From Alistipes sp. (GTDB lineage Bacteria; Bacteroidota; Bacteroidia; Bacteroidales; Rikenellaceae), in NCBI GenBank assembly GCA_017504265.1, contig JAFVRN010000012.1, positions 1 to 64,000 on the forward strand: a stretch of 64,000 nt of DNA, given 5' to 3'. A model generated the notes under the pieces. The model worked only from the letters and a program-made list of their open reading frames with translations, searched no databases and was not told the origin of the DNA. A program made the position numbers and the translations under genes. Of this stretch, positions 17,033 to 26,007 are shown one piece after another (position 1 is the first letter of the stretch; each line of letters opens with the position of its first letter).

Positions 17033-17190
17033 GAGCGTGCCCAACAAGTTTTTGGGCACGCTCTTTATCTTAGAAGTTGTATAACAAGAGCTATTTTGAA
17101 GCTGCTCGCAGGCTGAAAAAGCGGAGTTTACTTAGCGTAAATGAGCATTTTTCAGACAAGGCAGATGCCAAAAGAGCCTTGTTAGAGAAC
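17033..17190. repeat. Hairpin plus 118-bp dispersed repeat, copy 1
   Basis: The hairpin GAGCGTGCCCAA (17033-17044)/TTGGGCACGCTC (17052-17063) is followed by the repeat body 17073-17190. The body is identical to 48959-49076 except for one base near its end. Inside are two nested foldbacks: CTGAAAAA (17113-17120)/TTTTTCAG (17148-17155) with an inner GTTTAC...GTAAA hairpin, and ACAAGGC (17156-17162)/GCCTTGT (17176-17182). It ends 14 nt from the ompH stop; the hairpin probably also terminates the nadK-ompH transcripts. Confidence 0.85.
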
Positions 17191-17204
17191 TTCGTGGTAT
17201 AAGC

Positions 17205-17738
17205 CTACTCTGTAATACCAAGCTCTGCCTTAACCTGTGCTGTGACATCCGTAAGAGCCGCAGCATCGAAGTATGCAAGGCCGGCCGATGCCGGCTGATC
17301 ACCGGCAGTGCTGAACACCACAAGGTAGCCACCGGCAACCGACACCTTCTTGACAGCCTCGTTGGCACGCTCGATGATAGGATTCATCAACTCCATCTCC
17401 TTGCGCTGAATATCCTGCTGTGCTATCTGCTGGAAGTCGGTATAACGCTGCTGCACCTCCATAATCTCGCGCTCTTTGAGCTGACGCACCGAGTCGCTAT
17501 ACGTAGGAGCATTCTTCTCGTAGTCGGCATAGAGCTTGTTGTACTCGACCATAATCTGCTCGAGCTGGTTCTGCAAATCCTTGCCATAGGCTTCAAGATT
17601 GGTCTGTGCCTCGGTGTACTCAGGCATCTTAGATATCACAGCGTTCATGTCTACGCGGCCGAACTTCTGTGCGTATGCCGTAGTTGCACCAAAGATAAGT
17701 ACTGCGGCAAGGGTCAGTCTAAAAAAATTCTTCATCAC
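17205..17738 (-). CDS. OmpH/Skp family periplasmic chaperone (second copy)
   Basis: 177 residues with a signal peptide ending TTAYAQ, then KFGRVDMNAVISKMPEY and a long coiled coil (~45-125; KEREIMEVQQRYTDFQQIAQ) typical of Skp/OmpH (PF03938). Skp trimers hold unfolded outer-membrane proteins in a cavity on their way to BAM. The C-terminus (~135-177), with a Tyr/Phe/Ala-rich strand region, is slightly longer than in the neighbouring paralog. It is the last gene of the nadK/uppS/bamA/ompH/ompH block. ATG 17735 is an alternative start. Confidence 0.9.
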   Translation of the reverse strand: MMKNFFRLTLAAVLIFGATTAYAQKFGRVDMNAVISKMPEYTEAQTNLEAYGKDLQNQLEQIMVEYNKLYADYEKNAPTYSDSVRQLKEREIMEVQQRYTDFQQIAQQDIQRKEMELMNPIIERANEAVKKVSVAGGYLVVFSTAGDQPASAGLAYFDAAALTDVTAQVKAELGITE

Positions 17739-17761
17739 TATAATTTGTTATTGTTTGATTA

Positions 17762-18268
17762 CTATTTGAGAGCCTCGATAATACGCTCGGTAAAATCCAC
17801 CTTATCCGAGTAGTATAGTACTGCCGGATTGGATGCTATGTCAAGAACAAGGTCGTAGCCATACTGCTTAGAGAAGCTCTCGATAGTGGCAAATACCTTA
17901 GCCTGAATAGGCTGGATAAGTTCCAATCGCTTCTTCATAAGCTCACCATCGGTGCCGAACAACGACTCCTGATACTTCGTAGCCTCGGCCTCACGCTGCA
18001 AGATAGCCTGCTCGTACTGCTGGCGGGTAGACTCGTTGAGCGATGCACGCTGCTGCATATAGTTGTTATACATGGTCTCCACCTCGCTAAAACGGGCATC
18101 TACGCTCTTCTGGTACTCAGCCGAGAGTTTCTCTATCTCTTCAAGAGCATCGTTATAAGCCTCAACCGACTTAAACACCTTCTCGCTATTGATAACCATA
18201 TAGTTCTGTGCCGAAGCAACACCTGCAAACATCACGGCCATCACCAATGTAATAATAAAACGTTTCAT
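17762..18268 (-). CDS. OmpH/Skp family periplasmic chaperone (first copy)
   Basis: 168 residues with a signal peptide (MKRFIITLVMAVMFAGVASAQ), then NYMVINSEKVFKSVEAYNDA and a central coiled coil (~40-120). It is the same family as the next gene but clearly diverged, so the pair is an old tandem duplication, as is usual behind bamA in Bacteroidales. It chaperones barrel proteins in the periplasm. The gap to bamA is 74 nt. Confidence 0.9.
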   Translation of the reverse strand: MKRFIITLVMAVMFAGVASAQNYMVINSEKVFKSVEAYNDALEEIEKLSAEYQKSVDARFSEVETMYNNYMQQRASLNESTRQQYEQAILQREAEATKYQESLFGTDGELMKKRLELIQPIQAKVFATIESFSKQYGYDLVLDIASNPAVLYYSDKVDFTERIIEALK

Positions 18269-18342
18269 ATGCTTATCTATTAAATGTTATCACCACAAAT
18301 ATACTACTTTATTTCAAATATATTGCCACATCTGTCCACTAA

Positions 18343-20901
18343 CTAAAATTGCTGACCCATAACAAAGTGGAACTGCGAGCCACTTGGCGACGTCTTGCCA
18401 TATGCCGGGTCGAAACCATAACCCCAGTCTATGCCCAACATACCTACAACAGGCAGGAAGAGACGAACACCGACACCCGCCGAGCGTTTAATCTTAAATG
18501 GCGAGAACTCCTTCCACGAGTTAAAGCCGTTACCGCCCTCCAAGAAGCCGAGAACATATATCGACGAGTTGGGCTTCAATATCACAGGATAGCGCAACTC
18601 CAACGTATACTTGTTGTAGGCCACCGAGTAGTAGTCCGACGGATCGAGAGCTCCATCCTCGTAACCACGCAACGAGATGATATCGACACCATAGATGTTA
18701 TAACCGGTCATACCATCGCCACCAATCTCGAAACGCTCGAATGGCGACACCTTATTCTTATTGTAGTGGCCCAAGAATCCCATCTCGGCACCGAGCATAA
18801 GCACAAGGTTTTGGTTAGAGGTGAGCGGGAAGTACCATCTACCCTTAAGCAACCACTTGTGGAACTCTATCCAGCGGTAGCGATCCTGATCCGAGAGTGT
18901 ATTCGAGGCGTAGTCCTTGCCATCCCACAACGAGAATGGCGGTGTGGCCTGCACCGAGAGTGTTATCTCCGAACCCTGACGCGAGAAGAATGGCGCATCT
19001 ACCGACGAACGCTGCAAGACGAGCTTCAACGAGAGGGTGTTAGAGTTACCGTCGCTGATGATAAACGAATCCCAGCCCTTCAAACCGTAACGCTGATATC
19101 CGAACTCGCCATAGAAGGTGAAGTATGGATCGGGCCACTGCAAACGCTTACCAAAACCTACGGCAAGACCCATCGAGCGGTAGTGCATCGTAGAGGGCTG
19201 CCACGCATAGTAGGCATTATTCTGCTCGGAGATATATCCCGACACGGTAAACGAGTTAGGACGACGACCGCCAAGCCACGGGTCGGTGAAGCTTAACGAG
19301 AGGGCCTTATAGTATGTACCGTTGGTCTGTCCCGATATAGAGAGTCGCTGGTTTTGTCCCGAGGGGTATGGTCGCCATGCACCCTTCTTAAAGAAGTTGC
19401 GTATAGAGAGGTTGTTGAGCGTGACACCGATAGAACCTACAAACGTACCAGAACCCCAACCTCCGGCAATATTGAACTGATCCGAGGCCTTCTCTGCAAG
19501 CGGGAAGTTTACATCGACAAGCTCATCCGATACCGGCTGAATATCGGGAACGAGAGCCTGCTCGTCGAAGTGTCCCATAGCCATCAGCGTACGCAACGTC
19601 TGCATAAGCAGTGCGCGGTTATACAACTCACCCGGGCGCACATATAGCTCACGACGTATAACCTCGTCGTCGAGGCGCATATTACCCGAAATGCCGACAT
19701 TGTTGATAGTAAAGGGCTTACCCTCATAGATACGTATTTCGAGGTCGATAGAGTCGGGGCCCACCACTATCTCGGCCGGTTCGATCTGCGAGAGCAGATA
19801 GCCGTTATTCTGATATAGCGACGATATAGATATCTCCTCGGGGTTAGCCTCCTTGCCTATACCCAAACGCTTGTGCATCGACTTCTTATCGTAGGTGTCG
19901 CCCGTGCGCACGCCAAACATCTGTTCGAGCTGTTTGGTCTCGTATATCGAGTTACCCACCCATCGGATATTGCGGATATAGTACTTATTGCCCTCCGACA
20001 CCTTGATATCGATACCCAAGGTCTCATCGTCAATCATATATACCGAGTCGCTGATAATGCTGGCATTACGATAACCCTGCGAGTTGTAGAAGTCGAGCAA
20101 CAGCTCCTTATCGGCCTCGTAGTCCTCCTCCTTAAGCTTACGATTCTGGAAGAAGAGGATACTCTTCTGGTGGGTCTTCTTGAAGGTGCGGCGCAGACGT
20201 TTATCCTCAAAAGCCTCGTTACCATCGAAGTTGATTACACCGACACGCACACGCGGGCCGCGATCGACAACAAACGTAACATTCACGCACTGCTCGTAGA
20301 CCGTATCGTTGGTAAGGCGCACATCCACCTCGCATGTTCTGAAACCCTTATCTGCAAAGTGCTCCTTGATAAGCTTTATGTTCTTGTCGATGACATAGTC
20401 CGAGAGTTCGGTGTTGCGACGCAGCTTAAGCACCTCTTCGGTAAGATCCTTGGCCTTCGACTTAGAGACACCCTCGATATTCCAACGCAGGATACGTGGT
20501 CGCTCCTTGAGAAAGACCTCCAAGTCGAGCGAGTCGCCCTCGATGGTAGCTCCTATCTGCACATCCGAGAAGTAGCGCGGAGCCCAAAGACGTTGCATGG
20601 CATTCGAGATGAACTTACTCGGAAGGTAGATGGAGTCACCCTCCTCCAAGCCTGCCGACGACTTCAAAATATCGTGGTTGAGATACTTAACACCGTGAAG
20701 GTTAATATGACGTATGTAGTATAGCTTACCATCGCCCTCGCTGAGAATAGGTGCCGAGAGGTCGAAATCCACCGAGTCGGCAACCTCGTTATTCGAGGCA
20801 TCGCCAATGGTATAACGAGATGAGGGTTGCTGTGCTGCAACCGAGATAACGCTGCATATCACTGCAACGAGGGATAAAACCAATATCTTCTGCAATCTCA
20901 T
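18343..20901 (-). CDS. bamA: BamA, outer-membrane protein assembly factor
   Basis: 852 residues from ATG 20901 (MRLQKILVLSLVAVICSVISVAAQ, a good signal peptide); ATG 20922 would add seven residues and overlap the uppS stop. POTRA-like repeats occupy ~60-460 (for example LKERPRILRWNIEGVSKSKAKDL, VGVINFDGNEAFEDKRLRR, YIRNIRWVGNSIYETKQL, FTINNVGISGNMRLDDEVI), and an Omp85 barrel follows with the conserved region ending RLFLPVVGMLGIDWGYGF...FHFVMGQQF. It is the essential pore of the BAM machine that folds barrel proteins into the outer membrane. Being slightly longer than the E. coli protein is normal for Bacteroidota. Confidence 0.95.
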   Translation of the reverse strand: MRLQKILVLSLVAVICSVISVAAQQPSSRYTIGDASNNEVADSVDFDLSAPILSEGDGKLYYIRHINLHGVKYLNHDILKSSAGLEEGDSIYLPSKFISNAMQRLWAPRYFSDVQIGATIEGDSLDLEVFLKERPRILRWNIEGVSKSKAKDLTEEVLKLRRNTELSDYVIDKNIKLIKEHFADKGFRTCEVDVRLTNDTVYEQCVNVTFVVDRGPRVRVGVINFDGNEAFEDKRLRRTFKKTHQKSILFFQNRKLKEEDYEADKELLLDFYNSQGYRNASIISDSVYMIDDETLGIDIKVSEGNKYYIRNIRWVGNSIYETKQLEQMFGVRTGDTYDKKSMHKRLGIGKEANPEEISISSLYQNNGYLLSQIEPAEIVVGPDSIDLEIRIYEGKPFTINNVGISGNMRLDDEVIRRELYVRPGELYNRALLMQTLRTLMAMGHFDEQALVPDIQPVSDELVDVNFPLAEKASDQFNIAGGWGSGTFVGSIGVTLNNLSIRNFFKKGAWRPYPSGQNQRLSISGQTNGTYYKALSLSFTDPWLGGRRPNSFTVSGYISEQNNAYYAWQPSTMHYRSMGLAVGFGKRLQWPDPYFTFYGEFGYQRYGLKGWDSFIISDGNSNTLSLKLVLQRSSVDAPFFSRQGSEITLSVQATPPFSLWDGKDYASNTLSDQDRYRWIEFHKWLLKGRWYFPLTSNQNLVLMLGAEMGFLGHYNKNKVSPFERFEIGGDGMTGYNIYGVDIISLRGYEDGALDPSDYYSVAYNKYTLELRYPVILKPNSSIYVLGFLEGGNGFNSWKEFSPFKIKRSAGVGVRLFLPVVGMLGIDWGYGFDPAYGKTSPSGSQFHFVMGQQF

Positions 20902-20914
20902 CTTAACTTCTTCG

Positions 20915-21643
20915 TTACTCATTGCTACTATCTGCAACCAAACCGAAGCGGCGGTCGCGTCCTGCGTACACACGCAAAGCCTCCTCGAAGGCCTCCTCAC
21001 GGAAATCAGGCCACAACACCTCGGGGAAGTAGAACTCCGCATAGGATGCCTGCCATAGCAGGAAGTTGCTCAGGCGGCACTCGCCGCTGGTACGTATTAT
21101 AAGGTCGGGGTCAGGGATGCCTCGCGTCATAAGGCTGTCGCCAATAACACTCTCGTCGATATCCTCTGCCGAGAGCTCTCCCGCAGCAACACGACAGGCA
21201 ATATGGCGTGTGGCCAACAGCAGCTCACGACGTGACGAGTAGTTGAAGGCCAATACAAGCGTCAGTCGTTCACCGCCCGCAGTAGCACTCTCGATATACT
21301 CTATCATACGTAGCACACTCTCCGAGAAACGCTTCCTCTCACCCATGACACGCACGCTCACACCCTGCTTCTTAAGCTCGGGGGCCTCGCCTACGACAGT
21401 TTGACAGAATAGCTCCATAATGGCGTTTACCTCCTCCACGGGACGACCCCAATTTTCGGTAGAGAAGGCATAGAGCGTAAGCCACCTCACACCACTCTTA
21501 GCGGCGGCACGCACTACGGCACGCACCGACTCCACGCCGGCGATGTGACCTTCGTAACGCTCCTTGCCAAGTTGCTTGGCCCAGCGACCATTGCCATCCA
21601 TAATGATGGCTACGTGTTGAGGTATCGACTTTTTTTCGCTCAT
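20915..21643 (-). CDS. uppS: Undecaprenyl diphosphate synthase
   Basis: 242 residues from ATG 21643; longer in-frame starts would lie on or before the promoter. Motifs: IIMDGNGRWAKQ near the N-terminus (catalytic Asp), GHIAGVESVR, LTLYAFSTENWGRP, and RTSGECRLSNFLLWQASYAEFYF near the C-terminus. It builds the C55 carrier lipid for peptidoglycan and surface glycans by cis-condensation of isopentenyl diphosphate. Promoter at 21653-21683; the ATG is only about 4 nt beyond the expected transcription start. Confidence 0.96.
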   Translation of the reverse strand: MSEKKSIPQHVAIIMDGNGRWAKQLGKERYEGHIAGVESVRAVVRAAAKSGVRWLTLYAFSTENWGRPVEEVNAIMELFCQTVVGEAPELKKQGVSVRVMGERKRFSESVLRMIEYIESATAGGERLTLVLAFNYSSRRELLLATRHIACRVAAGELSAEDIDESVIGDSLMTRGIPDPDLIIRTSGECRLSNFLLWQASYAEFYFPEVLWPDFREEAFEEALRVYAGRDRRFGLVADSSNE

Positions 21644-21652
21644 AATAACCTG

Positions 21653-21683
21653 CAAATATAAGCAATAAAATTCACATTCACAA
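21653..21683 (-). promoter_or_regulatory. Promoter of the uppS-bamA-ompH operon
   Basis: On the minus strand TTG (21681-21683), 20 nt, TATATTTG (21653-21660): a full match. The element ends only 9 nt before the uppS start codon, so the leader is extremely short. Confidence 0.8.
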
Positions 21684-21787
21684 TAAAATAGGCTGTTGCA
21701 ATGTGCCAAAAAGCGGCCGTGTCACACATAACCTACTGATATAGTGCATAGTAGCTATATTACGCCAATATGTGGCCACGGTGTATG

Positions 21788-22657
21788 TCAGCGTTTATCA
21801 ACGCCCCACATCATCTTCTCTCTTAACGTGTCGTAGAACGTATTATTATGTGGTGTTGCCAAAATAAGTTGCTCACGCGCAAGCGACAACTCCACAACAG
21901 CACCATCGCGTAGCGTATATGTGCGGTTATCGGCCGAGAGGAAAGCCTCGCCGCCACGGGCACTGAGGCGCAGCTTAATAGAGGAGCTGTCGGGAACGAT
22001 AACGGGGCGCATGGTGAGGTTATGCGGAGCAAGCGGCGAAAGCACAAAGCAGCGACACATAGGGTCTACAACAGGACCTCCGACACTCAGCGAGTAGGCC
22101 GTAGAGCCTGTGGGAGTAGAGACGATGACACCATCACCGTGGTACGTAGCCACAGGGTTATTGTTGATATACGTATCGACAGATATCATAGTAGCACCAT
22201 GGCGGTGTATGGCTATCTCGTTGAGAGCAAGGCAATGGCCTTCGCACTCCACATCGCCATCTACACGCAACATACTGCGTCGCTCGAATGTTAGTTCGCC
22301 ACGTGCTATACGCTCGAAAAGCTGATCTATACCACGACCATCATCGGCAGTGAGATAGCCCAACCTTCCGCAGTTGATGCCGACGACGGGAAGCTCCCTG
22401 CCACCGAGCATACCCACGCCATCGAGCAACGTGCCATCGCCGCCATACGTAACCAAGACATCCTCGCCCGTGATGGGCACACACTCCGTAAAACGGTGAC
22501 AGGCGGGAATACGCACCTCGGTAAGTTGCTCTACGACCGAGGCAAAGTCCTCGTTGATAACATATCCCAGACCGAGACGCTCGATAGCCGTAAACATTGT
22601 TTTCAGCTGCTCGGGGTGATGATTTAGCTGCTTGCGTGAAAAAAGTATTATGTTCAT
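21788..22657 (-). CDS. nadK: NAD kinase
   Basis: 289 residues. The GGDGT motif is present (TYGGDGTLLDGVGML, ~70-84), with the NE motif (LALNEIAIHRH), TPTGSTAYSLSVGGP and SPLAPHNLTMRP. The enzyme phosphorylates NAD+ to NADP+ with ATP in the cytoplasm. It is divergent from pdxJ with overlapping promoters (22681-22702); uppS has its own promoter 144 bp downstream. Confidence 0.95.
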   Translation of the reverse strand: MNIILFSRKQLNHHPEQLKTMFTAIERLGLGYVINEDFASVVEQLTEVRIPACHRFTECVPITGEDVLVTYGGDGTLLDGVGMLGGRELPVVGINCGRLGYLTADDGRGIDQLFERIARGELTFERRSMLRVDGDVECEGHCLALNEIAIHRHGATMISVDTYINNNPVATYHGDGVIVSTPTGSTAYSLSVGGPVVDPMCRCFVLSPLAPHNLTMRPVIVPDSSSIKLRLSARGGEAFLSADNRTYTLRDGAVVELSLAREQLILATPHNNTFYDTLREKMMWGVDKR

Positions 22658-22688
22658 TGTCGCAGAATGAAAAAAAATCGTAACTTTG
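22657..22688 (+). promoter_or_regulatory. pdxJ promoter, overlapping the divergent nadK promoter
   Basis: TTG (22657-22659), 21 nt, TAACTTTG (22681-22688), then ATG 22711. Its -33 overlaps the nadK start codon. Confidence 0.75.
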
Positions 22689-22694
22689 CTTTTG

Positions 22695-22702
22695 CAAAGA
22701 TA
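22695..22702 (-). promoter_or_regulatory. -7 element for nadK
   Basis: TATCTTTG on the minus strand, 38 nt before the nadK start; no well-spaced TTG was found. It lies only 6 bp from the pdxJ -7 box, so the two transcription starts face away from almost the same DNA. Confidence 0.6.
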
Positions 22703-22710
22703 TTAAAATT

Positions 22711-23439
22711 ATGACAAAATTAAGCGTTAATATCAATAAGATTGCCGTAGTGCGCAATTCACGTGGCGGAAATGTGCCCAACCTGCTAAAAGCAGCCCTC
22801 GACATCGAGGGCTTTGGTGCTGATGGAATTACCGTGCATCCCCGCCCCGATGCACGACATATACGCTACTCCGATGTGCGAGAGCTTAAAGCAAATATCG
22901 CCACCGAACTCAATGTCGAGGGCAACCCCATAGAGAGTTTCTGCGAGCTTGTAGAAGAGGTGCGCCCCGCACAGGTGACCCTCGTACCCGATGCCGAGGA
23001 TGCCATAACCTCATCGGCAGGATGGGATACGATACGTCATCGCGACTTTCTTAAAGCCATGTCCGACAGATTTCATAAGGCGGGAATACGTGTATCTATC
23101 TTCGTAGACCCCGTGGTGGAGATGGTCACGGCAGCCAAGGAGTGCGGAGCTGACCGCGTGGAGCTATATACCGAGGCCTATGCTTCGGGATACGGCTCAG
23201 ACCGCGATGCCGCCATAGCACCCTACGTCGCAGCTGCCGAGGAGGCACGACGTGTAGGTCTGGGGTTGAATGCCGGCCACGACCTAAGCACCGAGAATCT
23301 GCAATACTTCATCGAGCGTATACCCTGGGTAGACGAGGTCTCTATCGGTCACGCCCTTATCAGCGATGCGCTCTATTGGGGTTTGGAGGCTACCGTCGAA
23401 AGATACCAGCAGTGCATACGTCAGGCTCACAACAAGTAA
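22711..23439 (+). CDS. pdxJ: Pyridoxine 5'-phosphate synthase
   Basis: 242 residues, standard length. Landmarks are [17 protein letters not shown] at the start, [60 protein letters not shown] and [17 protein letters not shown]. It closes the pyridine ring from 1-deoxy-xylulose 5-phosphate and 3-amino-2-oxopropyl phosphate in the DXP-dependent vitamin B6 pathway. It leads a plus-strand group with cca (27 nt downstream) and the metallophosphoesterase. Confidence 0.96.
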   Translation: MTKLSVNINKIAVVRNSRGGNVPNLLKAALDIEGFGADGITVHPRPDARHIRYSDVRELKANIATELNVEGNPIESFCELVEEVRPAQVTLVPDAEDAITSSAGWDTIRHRDFLKAMSDRFHKAGIRVSIFVDPVVEMVTAAKECGADRVELYTEAYASGYGSDRDAAIAPYVAAAEEARRVGLGLNAGHDLSTENLQYFIERIPWVDEVSIGHALISDALYWGLEATVERYQQCIRQAHNK

Positions 23440-23466
23440 ACAGGCTCACAACATAAATACGTAGCA

Positions 23467-24855
23467 ATGCCACTTCGCAAACCGATATTCGAACATATAC
23501 GTCGTGTCGTAGACCGCATGGGTGTCGAGGCCTATGTGGTGGGAGGTTATGTGCGCGACTACTACCTGCATCGCCCATCGACAGATATAGATGTGGTGGT
23601 CGTAGGCAGTGGCGTAGATGTTGCCGAGGAGCTGGCAGGTGAGCTCAACGCCAAGGTGTCGGTATTTCGCAACTATGGCACAGCCATGGTACGCTGGCGT
23701 GGCACGGAGGTAGAGTTTGTCGGGGCACGTCGTGAGAGCTACACCCCCGAGTCGCGCAACCCACAGGTAGAACCCGGCACGTTGGAGGATGACCAACGTC
23801 GGCGCGACTTCACCATAAATGCTATGGCGTGGTCGCTCAATGGCGACAGGTTTGGAGAGCTGGTTGATCCCTTCGATGGTATGTACGACCTCGAAGATTG
23901 CATAATACGCACCCCATGCGAGCCCGAGCGCACCTTCTCGGACGACCCTCTGCGTATGATGCGTGCCGTGAGGTTTGCCTCGCAGCTCGGATTCGATATC
24001 GACGACGAGACCTTCGACGGCATACGTCGTCAGGCCGAGCGCATAAAGATAGTATCCAAGGAGCGCATCATCGTGGAGCTAAACAAGATAATGGCATCTC
24101 CCGTACCCTCAATCGGTCTGCAACTGATGCACACCTCGGGACTTATGCAGTATGTCCTGCCGGAGTTGGAGCGTATGGCGGGTGTGGAGCGTCGTGGCAA
24201 GCATGCGCACAAGGATAACTTCGCACATACACTGCGTGTTTTGGATAACTTAGCCAAGCGTAGCGACGACCTATGGCTGCGTTGGGCAGCACTGCTGCAC
24301 GATATAGGCAAGCCACAGACAAAGGCCTATGATGCCCGCAATGGCTGGACATTCCACCAACACGAGGCCGTAGGCTCGAAGCTTGTACCGCAGCTCTTCC
24401 GCCGCCTGAAACTACCATTGGGCGAGCAGATGCGCTTTGTACAGAAGATGGTATTTCTGCATATGCGCCCGATAGTCCTCTCCGAAGATATGGTTACCGA
24501 CTCGGCCGTACGCCGTCTACTATTCGAGGCGGGTGACGATGTGGATAAGCTGATGACACTGTGCGAGGCCGACATAACCTCGGGCAACGACAATAAAGTA
24601 AAGCTCTTCTTGCGTAACTTCGAGCTGGTAAGAGAGAAGATGCGCGACCTTGAGGAGCGAGATCGTGTGCGCAACTTCCAACCCCCAATCACCGGCGATA
24701 TCATTATGCGCACCTACAACCTGCCTCCATCGAGCGTGGTGGGCGAGATTAAGGAGGTTATCAAGAATGCCATCCTCGACGGTGTTATCCCCAACGACTA
24801 TGATGCAGCCTACCAACTTATGGAGCAGGAGGCCGAGAGACGTGGCATAAAATAG
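23467..24855 (+). CDS. cca: tRNA nucleotidyltransferase / poly(A) polymerase family protein with HD domain (CCA-adding)
   Basis: 462 residues. The nucleotidyltransferase head has AYVVGGYVRDYYL and the metal Asp pair in STDIDVVVV, then RRRDFTINAMAW and ERTFSDDPLRMMRAVRFA (PolyA_pol RNA-binding region, ~160-230). An HD phosphohydrolase domain follows (AALLHDIGKPQTKA, FHQHEAVGS; ~280-400). It adds or repairs the 3'-CCA of tRNAs; the HD part may remove 2',3'-cyclic phosphates. Which nucleotides it adds cannot be seen from sequence. Confidence 0.92.
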   Translation: MPLRKPIFEHIRRVVDRMGVEAYVVGGYVRDYYLHRPSTDIDVVVVGSGVDVAEELAGELNAKVSVFRNYGTAMVRWRGTEVEFVGARRESYTPESRNPQVEPGTLEDDQRRRDFTINAMAWSLNGDRFGELVDPFDGMYDLEDCIIRTPCEPERTFSDDPLRMMRAVRFASQLGFDIDDETFDGIRRQAERIKIVSKERIIVELNKIMASPVPSIGLQLMHTSGLMQYVLPELERMAGVERRGKHAHKDNFAHTLRVLDNLAKRSDDLWLRWAALLHDIGKPQTKAYDARNGWTFHQHEAVGSKLVPQLFRRLKLPLGEQMRFVQKMVFLHMRPIVLSEDMVTDSAVRRLLFEAGDDVDKLMTLCEADITSGNDNKVKLFLRNFELVREKMRDLEERDRVRNFQPPITGDIIMRTYNLPPSSVVGEIKEVIKNAILDGVIPNDYDAAYQLMEQEAERRGIK

Positions 24856-24877
24856 TCAAAGAGATAGACAGCACTCT

Positions 24878-25984
24878 ATGAAGTGGATTTTCATCACAGG
24901 ATTATCGCTATATATGGCAGGTAATCTATATGTTTATATTCGTATCATACAAGCACTTGGCTCGCTTTCGCTGTGGGTCAAGATAGTTTTTTCGCTATGT
25001 TTCTGGCTCTCGGCCATAGCACTCTTCGGCTCTATCGCCCTGCGTGATGCAGCCATACCGCCCGTCGTTCACCGCACACTCTTTGCCATAGGCTCGGTAT
25101 GGATGGTATTCATACTCTATATGGCCATCGCTACGCTCCTGTCGGATATCGCCGTGCTTATGTTTCCCGCCCTGCGTGGCAGAATGTGGTATGCCCTCGC
25201 CATCACATCGCTACTACTCGTATACGGCTATGTAAACTACCGCAATCCACGTGTCGAGCAGCTCAGCGTGGCCCTTGCGACAAAACATCTGGAACATCCC
25301 GTGCGCCTCGTAGCCATCAGCGATGTTCACCTGGGCTATGGCACGACACGCCGTGACCTACGCCGCTACGTAGAGCTTATAAACGAGCAACAGGCAGATG
25401 TTCTGGTCATCGTCGGCGACCTCATAGATAATAGCATTACACCCGTTGAGCGTGAGGATATGTGTGCGGAGTTCTCGCGCGTGCATGCGCCCGAGGGTAT
25501 ATATATGGTTGCCGGCAACCACGAGTATATAAGCGGTATTGAGGATGTCGAGCGATACCTCGCAACAACGGATGTGAGGATGCTTCGCGACAGCGTCGTG
25601 CGCCTCACCTCGGGCATTCAGCTTGTATGCCGCGACGACCGTATGAATCGCTGTCGTGAGGAGTTAGATAGCCTTATCAGCCGTGCCGACACGACGCTCC
25701 CTGTCGTCGTCCTCGACCACCAACCCAACGATATAGGAGTTAGCAATAAGCTGACTACGGTAGATCTTCACATCTCGGGACATACGCACCACGGCCAGGT
25801 GTGGCCTCTCAATATCATCACCGATGCGATGTATGAGCAGAGCTATGGCTACCGCCGCTGGGAGCACCTGCACGCCTACGTGTCGAGTGGCCTGTCGCTG
25901 TGGGGACCCCCATTCCGTATCGGCACACAGAGCGAGATAGTGGTGGTGGACATAGAGCCAAACGACACTTGCAACCCGCTGTAA
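24878..25984 (+). CDS. Membrane-anchored metallophosphoesterase (YkuE/calcineurin-like)
   Basis: 368 residues. Four hydrophobic helices in the first ~115 residues anchor the protein. The catalytic domain (~145-360) has the full dinuclear metal site: ISDVHLGY, VIVGDLIDN, AGNHEYI, and SGHTHHGQVWP. The family (PF00149) hydrolyses phosphate esters at the membrane, possibly lipid or nucleotide headgroups; the substrate is unknown. It starts 22 nt after cca, so it probably shares that transcript. Repeat copy A follows directly. Confidence 0.9.
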   Translation: MKWIFITGLSLYMAGNLYVYIRIIQALGSLSLWVKIVFSLCFWLSAIALFGSIALRDAAIPPVVHRTLFAIGSVWMVFILYMAIATLLSDIAVLMFPALRGRMWYALAITSLLLVYGYVNYRNPRVEQLSVALATKHLEHPVRLVAISDVHLGYGTTRRDLRRYVELINEQQADVLVIVGDLIDNSITPVEREDMCAEFSRVHAPEGIYMVAGNHEYISGIEDVERYLATTDVRMLRDSVVRLTSGIQLVCRDDRMNRCREELDSLISRADTTLPVVVLDHQPNDIGVSNKLTTVDLHISGHTHHGQVWPLNIITDAMYEQSYGYRRWEHLHAYVSSGLSLWGPPFRIGTQSEIVVVDIEPNDTCNPL

Positions 25985-26007
25985 CAAGGCGACAGCATAA
26001 GACCTGT

